Source: Cornus controversa
Lineage: Eukaryota > Streptophyta > Magnoliopsida > Cornales > Cornaceae
Direction of reading: 5' to 3'
NCBI GenBank assembly: GCA_026545225.1
Contig: CM048845.1
Location: 55,652,033-55,716,032 of the forward strand
DNA: 64,000 bases
Shown: piece by piece, positions 25,313 to 34,900 of the stretch
Layout: every line of letters begins with the position of its first letter
How positions within the stretch are numbered: position 1 is the first letter of the stretch
The notes under the pieces: generated by a model
Databases searched by the model: none
Told to the model about the DNA's origin: nothing
The model's input: only the letters and a program-made list of their open reading frames with translations
Translations under genes and position numbers: made by a program

Positions 25313-25411
25313 AAAGCAATTCAAATTCTTTAAAATAATTGACGTCCAAATTTCTGGGGTATTACAGTTGGGGCTTCAGCGAACATTGATATATATAGAA
25401 TGTATATATAT

Positions 25412-25413
<2 letters not shown>

Positions 25414-25447
<34 letters not shown>
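25414..25447. repeat. (TA)n microsatellite
   Basis: An uninterrupted TA run of about 33 bases between the solo LTR and the right inverted repeat of the Mutator-like element. Confidence 0.9.
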
Positions 25448-25452
<5 letters not shown>

Positions 25453-26066
25453 AGAATATATAAGTATATATAACATACAGTATACAATATATACGTCCAG
25501 AGCTCATTGATATATATAGAATATATATAATATATAAGTTAAGGGTACTTTCATAATTGAGCATTGTTTAATGAAGTTAAAGATGTTATTTTATAAATGA
25601 GAAGGGCAAAATAGACCATTCATCCAATTTTCTGATACTGATTTTGTTTGTTGTTGACGTCACACTAACAGAGGGGGCAAATCAAAACGTGAACCCAAAA
25701 TTAAGGGGTTGTAGTGGGGATTATTGAAACTAGAGGGGTCTAATCGAGATATTGCCTAAACTGAGGGGGTGTAAGTGGTATTTACCCAAAAAATAATAAT
25801 TTAAATAGTATAATTTGAACCAATTTAGAAAAAGCACCCCTCAAGCCTGGTATGGAAAGGAGAATTCAAGCCCAAACCCAAACCAAACCTAAACCCAAAC
25901 TCGTTCTAGTTCAATGTATCCCCCTTAAGCCTAGTATGCAGAGCTCATTTCACTCAAGCCCAGTTCATTATGAAAGTTCATACAGTATGTGGAGAGCTTA
26001 TTGCACTCTGGGCTTGGCATGGAAGAGGAAACAATTCCCTAGTAACAAAACCTACATAAGACCTAA

Positions 26067-26528
26067 GGGCTTGTTTGGATTGATAGAATTGGAAGGAAAA
26101 GAAAAGAAAAGAAAGGGAAGGATAATATTTTTTGTATTTGGATTGTCATTAATTGGTAAGAGAAAAGAAAGGATAATGAGTGATTTGGAGGGATAGATTA
26201 TCTCTCCAAATCTCTCATATGTTATCCTCCCAAAAGTGAAAAGATTTGGAGAGAAATGGTAAGAATAAGTGAATCATTCATAATACTAAAAATAACCCTA
26301 ACATTTTAAAGAACATAATTTAAAAGACATTTGGATATATCTTGTAATATAAACACAAAAGGACATGATGGTAAATTGATTAAACTGATTTCCTTTCTTT
26401 TCCTTTATAATTTATCCAAACATGATGGTAAATTGATTAAAATGGTTATCCTCTCTTTTCTTTTCTTTTCTCCCTTAACTAATGTTATCATTTCTTTTCT
26501 TTTCTCTCATGTATATCCAAACAAAGCT
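26067..26528. mobile_element. PIF/Harbinger-like MITE
   Basis: Ends GGGCTTGTTTGGAT and, inverted, AGCTTTGTTTGGAT form an imperfect inverted repeat. The element is flanked by TAA (26064-26066, 26529-26531). The 462-bp interior is rich in gaaaagaaaag at the left and its complement at the right, so the whole can fold back. No coding capacity. Confidence 0.65.
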
Positions 26529-26648
26529 TAAGTCACATCATTCTTCTAAATGGGTCCTGCTCTTGCTCTCGAGTCCTACCACTCTCTTTGTATGATATAG
26601 AATTTGCGGCTTTCACGCTCCCACTCTCACACTAAGGTCAAGAAGGTT

Positions 26649-26665
26649 ACACTACAAGAAAACAA
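26649..26665 (+). mobile_element. CACTA-type terminus, one end only
   Basis: CACTACAAGAAAACAAG matches the conserved terminal repeat of plant CACTA (En/Spm) elements. No inverted partner (…TTTTCTTGTAGTG) is seen within the window, so this is a lone end or chance. Confidence 0.35.
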
Positions 26666-26945
26666 GTTTTTAGCTATGGCTCTTGTTCCCGCTCCTGCTC
26701 GCTGTGACTTAGGTTAAGGCAAAAATGGGAGTTGTGAAGTCTTATGCTTTGAAAAAGAAAAAAAGAAAAAAAAAGAAAGAATTCTGCTTTTAAATGGATG
26801 CAAATGGAGCAATGACTTACCCTTACTATTTACACACAACAGAGTGACAGACAGCTCCATTGTAACTAAAAAATCACATGAATGCAAAAACCAAAGATAG
26901 CAATCAAATGCTACACACTTTCAGTTGCTAGATAATTTAGAAGGA

Positions 26946-27461
26946 TGTTGGGAATTTAATCCTCTTTTCGTTCGGCACATCGGAAGCATATAAGAAAATG
27001 ATAATCAAACACATCCTTGCACAACACAATATTTTACATGGTTCACCCAACTTTAGGGTTACATCCATGGAGAAAGATATTTCACTATATTAAGAAGAGA
27101 ATATACAATACACAGAAAACATGCCTACCACACACACTCTTTCACTCTCTATTGGCATCTTCCTCCCGAAATTACATATACCATCTCCTCTCCTCACAAT
27201 ACTCACCAAACCCCTTACATCTTTCCTCTTTCTCTATTTTTCCCTTTAACCCTACATCTATTTATAGAGTCTCCAAAACCAATTCCTTCTTGAATAAGGA
27301 TTATCATACCTTGTCTAACAAGAAGTTACCAATTTAATCATAACTCTAAAATAGATGTATACAACTTTCTACCCAAGTCTTCAGCCTTGCTCCATAAGTC
27401 TTTAGGCTTTCAAAATGGAAAATGAAACTGCCTCAAGTGAATTTGAGCAACAAACCCAACA
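26946..27461 (-). repeat. 3' LTR of the ndhH-carrying element
   Basis: 516 bp, TG...CA ends, aligned along its length with the copy at 28561-29056. The adjacent inner flank is the purine tract on the minus strand (27462-27476). Confidence 0.88.
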
Positions 27462-27505
27462 ATCTCCACCTTGGCCCAAATTCCATGAATGTGCAATCCC
27501 ATTGT

Positions 27506-28139
27506 CTTTATGAATATCCCATTGTATTCTGGAAGCGTGTAGCATTGGTCCTGATAAACCCCAATTTATTGCTTTTTCTCTGCTAATAATGCCCACCCCT
27601 TCGACTTGTTCTAAAAAAATGGGATTACTTATAATAAGCTTTTGATATTCAGCAACCCCTGTTAAAAAATAATCGCCAAAATCCAAACATTTATCTATCC
27701 AACCATGAGGTAGATCAGCGGCTACTCCTTCAATATGAAAATAATTATGCATCATTCGTATACTGGTAGCAGCTTCGAATAGGTTATATATTAATTCTCT
27801 TTCTCAAAAAATATAGAAAAAGGTGATCTACGCTCCAATATCAACCATGAAAGGGCCAAGCCATAACAAATGAGAAGATATACGACTTAACTCCAACATA
27901 ATTACTCTGATATAGCTAGCCCTTTTAGGTACTTGTATATTTCCTAACTGCTCTGGTGCATTTACGGTTATTACTTTTGTGAACATAGTAGCTAAATAAT
28001 CCCAACGTGTTACATAAGGCAAATATTGTATAATTGTTTAGTTTTTCGTAATCTTTTCCATCCCTCTGTGTACATAACCCAAGATTGGTTCACAATCAAT
28101 AATATCTTCACCATTTAGAGTAACGATGAGTCAAAGAAC
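27506..28139 (-). pseudogene. ndhH: Plastid ndhH fragment (NDH-1 subunit H), about codons 25-235
   Basis: On the minus strand the segment follows chloroplast ndhH from near codon 25 to near codon 235: LRLIVTL-like start, [32 protein letters not shown] (from 28022), [63 protein letters not shown]. The parent protein is the 49-kDa-type subunit of the plastid NAD(P)H dehydrogenase-like complex on thylakoids. The match is too close to NdhH for mitochondrial Nad7. The piece lacks both ends of the gene, carries several interruptions and cannot encode NdhH. It begins and ends abruptly between the primer-binding site and purine tract of the retroelement, so it is cargo of that element or a later insertion into it. 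Confidence 0.9.
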
Positions 28140-28546
28140 GCTCCTCCATAGTTCCACCTCAATTGAAGATTCATCTACCTCAAACCAAATTCTAACACAT
28201 CATCCTCATTGGTGTTCAATTACTGATGTATGACAATCCACTAATCAATCATCATCATCACTCACCATCCTCATCATCATCATCTCTACCCCCACACCTT
28301 CTTCTTTTCTCACTACTTTTCAAACCTCCCTTCTTCATAACATCATCTTGCCCCATCTTGAAAACGAGCATCCTCTGGCTTGTTCCAAGACTTGTTCCTT
28401 ATTGGCTTCACACTATCATCATCTTCGTGTCATCATTAACTTTGATTATATCTCCATAACTTTTCACGATTAACTTTTTGTTCTGACACACCACCAATCT
28501 TTGGCTCTAATCTTCAGGACCAACCACAGGCTTTGACCCACCATTG
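28140..28546 (-). other. Leader of the ndhH-carrying element
   Basis: Between the primer-binding site and the ndhH piece lie about 400 bp, purine-rich on the minus strand, with a gatgatgatgatgagg run (about 28240-28290). No protein family is recognised. Confidence 0.5.
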
Positions 28547-28558
28547 GCTCTGATACCA
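28547..28558 (-). other. Primer-binding site, initiator tRNA-Met
   Basis: TGGTATCAGAGC on the minus strand, two bases inside the 5' LTR. This is the standard site in Copia and TRIM elements and fixes the element's orientation. Confidence 0.92.
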
Positions 28559-28560
28559 GT

Positions 28561-29056
28561 TGTTGGGAATTTGATCCCTTTTTCGTTTGGCACATCGAAA
28601 GCATATCATCACATCAACAATCACACAAGCATATAGGGAGATAATAATCAAACACATCTATACACAACACAATATTTTACATGGTTCACCTAACTCTAGG
28701 GCTACGTCCATAGAGAGAGAGAGATTTCACTATATTGAGAAGAGAATATACAACATGTAAAAAGCATGTCTATCACACACACTCTTTCACTCTCACTTTG
28801 CATCTTCCCCCGGAATTACATATACCTTCTCCTCTCCTCACCAAACCCCTTACATATTTCCTCTCTCTCTGTTTTTCCTTTACCCCTATATTTTTTTATA
28901 GAGTTTCCAAAACCAATTCCTTCTTAATTAAGGATTCTCATACCTTGTCTAACAAGAAGTTACCAATTCAATCACAACTCTAAAATAGATGTATACAACT
29001 TTCTCCCTAAGTCTTCAGTCTTGCTCCACAACTGAATTTGAGCCACAAACCCAACA
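28561..29056 (-). repeat. 5' LTR of the ndhH-carrying element
   Basis: 496 bp, TG...CA ends, partner of 26946-27461. Confidence 0.88.
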
Positions 29057-29276
29057 AAGGATTCAATTCAACGATGATTTTTTTAAGCATATAATGGTTA
29101 TGAGCTCCCACTTCAAAAAGAGTTATTGCATTGACAAAAACGGATGGTTACAACGTACACCTTTAGGGCTAGCTCTAATTATATATTTATTCTCCTAACC
29201 AAAAAATAATTTAATTAATGATTTTGAAATATCGGTGACATGATAGGACCTAAGACCGATTAAAGTAAATACATTT

Positions 29277-29547
29277 GGGTAAACTTTATTGACACCCTCT
29301 AAGGTTTGAGGTATTATCATGTGGCTACAACTTTGTGTAATTTTGTCATCAACACCTCCTGTCAGAATTTTTAATTTTTTAATAAGTGAAATGTCATAAT
29401 TGTCCCTGATTATTTAAATAAATTTTAATATAAAAATATTAGAATTAGGAAATGACAAAACATCCCTCATATTAAATTTTTTTTTCTCTTTGGGCCCCAC
29501 CCCTCCATCTCTTCCACTGTCCACAACCAACGTCTATATATATTATG

Positions 29548-29591
<44 letters not shown>

Positions 29592-30977
29592 GACAGAATA
29601 CATATATATATGCTCCGATCACTGACCACCACCATTGAACACCATGGCCAAAACGCCTCTCTATCTCTCTCTTTCTCTAAACTAACCCACAAGGGTTTAC
29701 AACCCTCATACACCCGATCCCTCACACTCCTACAAACTCTCACAGACCCAATCCTCCTCTCATTCTTCTCTCCTAAAACCAGTATCATCATATCCTATGA
29801 AGACCTACTGTGAAACAAATAACACCACCACCATGTAATCATCGGCGTCAACCCAAGCCAAACAAACCCAAATCACCACCATCACCAAACCCATAACGGC
29901 AGCTAGCCCACCACCAATAGCCATCAGTTATAACCCTCTCTGCTCTCTTCAACCCATCTATCTTCTTCCTCTAAACCAATAATGCTCTGACGAGGAATCA
30001 TCGAATCGATCGAACACTTTGGGGCTACGAGTACTGCTTGGATCTTCGTTGAGACTAAATTTGCCTAATTCCTCTGGTTAGTTGTGTATTTTGATTTTGT
30101 TCTTCATCTCCGATCCCCAATTTTTGTTCGACTGTGGTGGTGGTGGTGGTTTTGTCACTAGTGGTGGTGGTGGTTGGTGGCAATGGTGGTTGTGGTTAGT
30201 TGTGTATTTTGATTTTGTTCTTTTTCTTCGTCTCCGATCCCCAATTTTTGTTCGACAATGGTGGTGGTGGTGGTGGTTGGTTGTGTAGATGATCGGAAAT
30301 TAAGCACAAATATATATGTTATAAATATGTTAACATTAATATTTATAGAAATAAATAATTAAATATATATGTTATATATATGTTAACATTAATATTTATG
30401 GAAATAAATAATTAAATATATATGTTAATGGACATAAATAATTAAATATATAGGTTATATATTATAGTATAAATATATATAGCTAGAGAAAAAGAAAAAA
30501 AAAATAGTTCATTTTTTTTATTTTATGTTAACATTAGTATTTATGGTAATAAATAATTATATATATAGGTTATATTATTCTATATATATATACAGAAAAA
30601 GAAAGAAATTTTTAATTATTTTTTATTTTATGTTAACATTATTATTTATGAAAATAAATAATTAAATTTATTTATGTATATATATATATATATGTAATAA
30701 TAGTGGGTATGTAACAAGATGGTATAGTTGGGGGCATTTTGGTCCATTAGGCAGGGTTAAATAGGTAATTTTAGTATTCAAAAAAATTAGGTCAAAAGTC
30801 AAAGGATAGTATGGTCTTTTCACCATCAAAAGGTGGTTTGACACAACTTACTTTTGGCAGGAGGGAGTGTATGTAATATACGACACAAACCTCTGGGGGT
30901 GTTATTGACAAAATTACACAAAGTTCTGACCACATGAAATTACATCAAACCTTAGGGGGTGTCAATGAAGTTTACCC
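29277..30977. mobile_element. Second Mutator-like element (non-autonomous), 1.7 kb
   Basis: Inverted repeats of 70 bp or more begin GGGTAAACTTTATTGACACC at 29277 and, inverted, GGGTAAACTTCATTGACACC at 30977, sharing 'ctaaggtttga' and 'aactttgtgtaattttgtca'. The 9-bp flanks aatacattt (29268-29276) and aatgcattt (30978-30986) agree in 8 of 9. Like the element at 20660 it has a pyrimidine lead, a TA microsatellite (29553-29585), and then a caccaccattg/accatgg-rich block. No transposase is seen. Confidence 0.87.
30076..30293 (+). repeat. 118-bp tandem duplication with (GGT)n runs
   Basis: Units start at 30076 and 30194 with 'ggttagttgtgtattttgat', share 'ctccgatccccaatttttgt', and each ends in a ggtggtggtggt run. 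The repeat lies inside the second Mutator-like element. Confidence 0.88.
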
Positions 30978-31998
30978 AATGCATTTTTATTTATGTGACA
31001 ATATATAATTAGTTGATGACACCGATGTCACAGAATCACTGGTGCACTAAAATTTTATCTTTACCATATCATCACCCACAATTTCTGTATATACAATTAG
31101 ATTAATTTAACCTAGTTGTCAATCAATATTCATATCTAATGCTCCGTTTGGTTGGAGGGATGGAAAAATGGATGGAACCCACAATTTCTGTATATACAAT
31201 TAGATTAATTTAACATAGTTGTCAATCAATATTCATATCTAATGCTTCATTTGGTTGGAGAGATGGAAAAATAGATGGAAGGGATGGATGTGGCATTTCT
31301 GTGTATATATATGTGTGTGTGTTTTTAAGGATGGGTTGGTTAGCTCAGGTTGAAGGTCGGGTTAGAGTTGGGTTAGAGTTGAACATTTCAGACGTCGGGT
31401 TGCCCGAGTTGTACCTCCAAGTTCAACCCACTCGAGTTGCACCCCTAACCTTAGCTAGCTGTACGAGCATCTTCTCTAAAGGAGTTAGTAGAAGAGATAT
31501 GCTTATATTATGAGTTCAAAAAAATTAGGCAATTGGTTTTTTTTTTTTAAATCAGATTCAAATTCGGCTTACAATCATACAGAAATTCAAAAACATTTTG
31601 GTAAGTCATATTTTAGTTCAAAAACATTTCAGCTAAAATTCAAAGAGTGCTGGATCAAATAAAGGAAATTATAAGAAAAAAAACCATTCAAATTATTTGC
31701 TTAACTATTTAGCACTAACAACAGTAACACTCCCACCTAGGCATCACCTGAGATTTAATTTCAAATTGAATGCATGGCTTCAGGACTAACTGATCATCAT
31801 CTAACAGCTATTTTATTGAAATTAAAAAAAAAATGTGAAGCACCAAAACTGATATAAGCATAAAAACCTGTGGGAGAAAGTGTTATATGCAGACAATTGC
31901 TGATCAAATTGATGGCCATGTAGGTCAAATGGCTAAAACTTGGTTTGCATATATCAGTCTATACATAAAATGAGGTCACTCAAAATTCTCCTGACTGA
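30978..31998. other. Intergenic DNA with a 103-bp tandem duplication
   Basis: 31078-31180 and 31181-31277 are direct copies beginning acaatttctgtatatac and ending in the 'tttggttggagggatgg' phrase, which itself resembles a MITE end. The rest, up to the PIG-F stop codon, is AT-rich. It should include the 3' UTR of the PIG-F gene, though no poly(A) signal can be assigned with confidence. Confidence 0.6.
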
Positions 31999-34900
31999 TT
32001 AGTCTCTCCTGACACGCTGCGGCTCACCTTGCAAGATTACAGAAGTGAAAGATGCTACCATTGCAACCAAGTACCCAGATATAGCTCCATAAGTAATGCA
32101 AATAGGCCATTCCTACCAATGAAGTTAAATAGATCGAGGCATTAGAATAGGACAATCCAACAACACATTCGCAGAATAAAGAAAACCAGATGGCTAATTT
32201 TCATAAAGTTATTCATTCAACCAGAATAGGTCTCAACGGTGAGGACAAGATTCCTACTCACCGGTGAGTAGGCAAGTATTGTTCAAAATATATTACAAAT
32301 AAGGGCATAATTGACTTTTCACACTCACATTTGACGTCCCTAACGGCCACCGGTGAGTATGAGTAGGAACCTCCTCCTCACCACCGTGACACAATGATAG
32401 AATGACAATGTGGACCTAAAATTAGATTTTGCGAATACAAGGAACCAAAAACTAGATGACGAGAATGCAAAATAGGTCCACCAAGAAATAGTTTCATATA
32501 GAATAATCAATTCGATTTTGTTTAAAGAGAGCGGTAAGGACAGCAAAGAATCAGCTCCTTTGTCGATGTATTGTGTTCAGAAACAAAGAACAATACAAAT
32601 AAATAACAATAACAAGACCTTGCAGTGCTCAACAACAGAATCATAGTGAAGATTATAAGCTAATTGATATTGTATCTTATAATTAAGAGAATGTTTGCAG
32701 TGTGTCTTTGCTATGCTAAATTAATATATTATAATGTTTCAGTGAGACAACTAGCTTAAGTGTACAAAAGTGAGAAATTGTAGTAGTCATGAATCAACCA
32801 TCACTCTAGATGAAAACAAATGAAAGAGAAAAATGTGATTCCAGAGTTAACAAATTAAAGACGAGCAAAGAAAATAGCGTACTGCATTCAACTTCATATA
32901 TTATTAGCAATAAAAAGGACACAATACCTGCCAAGGGCTTTCCCAATCAAGTGGCATAGGCCAAGCCCCAAACCAGGCTCCAATAACAGCTCCGTGTGCA
33001 GGTAGACAGATCATATAATCTATAGATCCAGATGGCCTGAGAGTGAATAATGCGAAAATTCATAACAGCACATAATATATGATGCTTTGAACCAAGGATT
33101 GGTAAATGCATGGAAACATTTCTTTTGACAAAATATAATGATAATTGAACACTCATAAATATTGAAATGAAAAAGATAACTATTCATAACCAGCATAGCT
33201 CCCATATAGCAGCAAATGAAGATAAACCACCCAATAACATAAGAGAACATACTTCGTTTGTGCAAATATTCGCTGCCAATCAGTCCACGATGAACCAAAA
33301 ACAGAGGCTGCAGGGACAAACTGCCAAAACATAAAGAAGTTGGTATGCCAAAGTATGCAAGGCATACAGACCAACAAGAGAAACAGCAAAACTCGACTTG
33401 CAGGTGAGTTGGGAATATATCAGAATAATGTAAGCAAAAAAAAAAAAAAAACGTAAATACTTGCATACACTTAATATATGTATATGGTACCAAGGCAATA
33501 TATTATCCTAATATTTTGCTTTTGAGAGTAGACAATGGACAGAAATCCTAGCATATAAATAATACATTTTGGAATAATTCACAGAATAAATCTCTTTCCA
33601 AATAAAGTCCAGTAAGTGCAAGATAGAACATGAAACATGATACTTAACGGCTCTTCATAAAGCTAAATATTAAGCACCAAAATTCAATGCTGAATTACTG
33701 ATACCGGAGATTTCAGTTAATGAAATATTATTCAAGGATAAATCTAATGATTCAAATCGTGTGATGCCTATTCTCGGTTCTTGTAGCAGATATTGTTACA
33801 AATTCATATGACGACAATAAGTTATCCGAATGCCCTATTGCAGACATTAGAGAGCATCTAATCCATTAATAAAATTGAAAATCTAAAGAGGTCAGAAGCT
33901 GTTAGAATTAAAAAGTGCAGAAAAATTTCAGCGCAAGTGTTTAGTCCAGTCCTCCCTTATCAAGTAGCAATTCTATGTCTGAAATTTGTAGGTGGAAATG
34001 ACAGAGCTCGGTTGAGGAGACCTAAATCAGTGCAAAAGATAAAGTTGTCTCCTTGAAACTCCCTGCTCCACTTGGTTGGAAGAAAAAGGCTTCTCTCTCT
34101 AAAATTCTCTCTAAATAAAAATTTACAACATCTATTATCTGTGGACCTTCAATTCTTTCAATTTATATTCATACATGGTCTCTTCCTTGTCTATGATTGA
34201 TCTAAATTGGAATTATTAGTCTCCTTTTCCTGAATTTGGTAATTGGGTACTTTCAATTAAAAAAATAGAAATAAAAAATCTTCAGTATTTGGCAAGGATC
34301 AAAATTTCCTTCTGTTTCCATTGGAGCAACTGAAACACACTCATTTCCTAGTGAGTCACAATGAAACATGGGTGTAAAACCGAAATTAATGTGCTTCTAT
34401 CGAACTAAATTTGTTCCCTTGGAAACATACAGAACAATCAGAACATATCGAACAAATTAAATATTTCATCTATGTCAATTGCAATTTCAAAGACTGGTAA
34501 AAAACAGTATCAATACTTTTCTTTTCCTATTTTTTTCCAAAATAAAGAGTAGGAGAGTGAAGGATTTGAACCCAAAGTTCTAACAAAAAATCTCTAATTT
34601 GAGAATTAGTAAATAAATGGAAGAAATAAAAGAAAAGGAAAAGAAGAGAGAGGAGATAGGAGGATAACTTACTGTAATACTTAGTTGCTATTTGTTACAA
34701 CTTAACTAATTGTTTTACTAAGTTGTGTCAAGATTCTTACTTCATGGATATTGCATAGTTCATGCCTATTATGTCACAGTATTTATTATCTTGTATATAT
34801 GGTTTTACTAGTAAAGTAGTGTTTGATGTTATTTTGACAATCACATTTGCTATTGTGTGGATGAATGAGTAGGCTCAAAACGACGTTTTCCATGTGTTTT

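Larger units (their letters stand above)
22117..25366. mobile_element. Solo LTR (3.25 kb), Ty3/Gypsy-type, inside the Mutator-like element
   Basis: The left end TGAAATACCCCTTAG and right end CTGGGGTATTACA are the TG...CA ends with extended inverted complementarity. Flanking 5-mers gttag (22112-22116) and gttgg (25367-25371) match in 4 of 5, consistent with an old target duplication. No internal region remains. It contains two tandem-repeat blocks and a small GC-rich part (24300-24560). Orientation is uncertain because both ends look alike. It entered after the Mutator-like element. Confidence 0.75.
20660..25787. mobile_element. Mutator-like element (non-autonomous), hosting a solo LTR
   Basis: Terminal inverted repeats of at least 60 bp begin GGGTAAATATCACTTACA at 20660 and, inverted, GGGTAAATACCACTTACA at 25787. 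They share 'cagtttaggcaatat' and the 'ccctctagttt' phrase. A perfect 9-bp target duplication aaaaaataa lies at 20651-20659 and 25788-25796. Subtracting the nested LTR at 22117-25366 leaves about 1.9 kb. The interior has a pyrimidine tract, a TA-rich block (about 20940-21010) and a CCACCATGG-rich block. No transposase is found. Confidence 0.9.
26946..29056 (-). mobile_element. Copia-like non-autonomous LTR retroelement carrying plastid ndhH
   Basis: Minus orientation. LTRs lie at 28561-29056 (5') and 26946-27461 (3'), each starting TGTTGGGTTTGT and ending ATTCCCAACA. Just inside the 5' LTR is the initiator-tRNA-Met site TGGTATCAGAGC. Just before the 3' LTR is the purine tract AAGGTGGAGAT. A perfect 5-bp target duplication AAGGA flanks the whole (26941-26945, 29057-29061). 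The interior is only 1,099 bp, with no gag or pol. About 634 bp of it is chloroplast ndhH; the rest is low-complexity gatgatgat-rich sequence. The LTRs have diverged visibly (by eye near one base in ten, plus small indels), so the insertion is not recent. Confidence 0.9.

Noticed and set aside
25852-26196. 114-codon open frame on the plus strand
   Set aside because: It runs from unique DNA into the Harbinger-like MITE at 26067, is Lys/Gln-rich, and has no recognisable domain or splice context.
27506-28139. Mitochondrial nad7 rather than plastid ndhH
   Set aside because: The residues at [30 protein letters not shown] and [14 protein letters not shown] follow NdhH wording, not Nad7.
30082-30288. 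Gly/Trp-rich 68-codon frame
   Set aside because: It is produced by (GGT)n microsatellite runs in a 118-bp tandem duplication inside a Mutator-like element.
33020-33493. 157-codon open frame on the minus strand as a gene of its own
   Set aside because: Only 33253-33320 is coding (PIG-F exon 6). The rest is intron sequence on either side read through by chance, with the true donor GTATGT at 33252.
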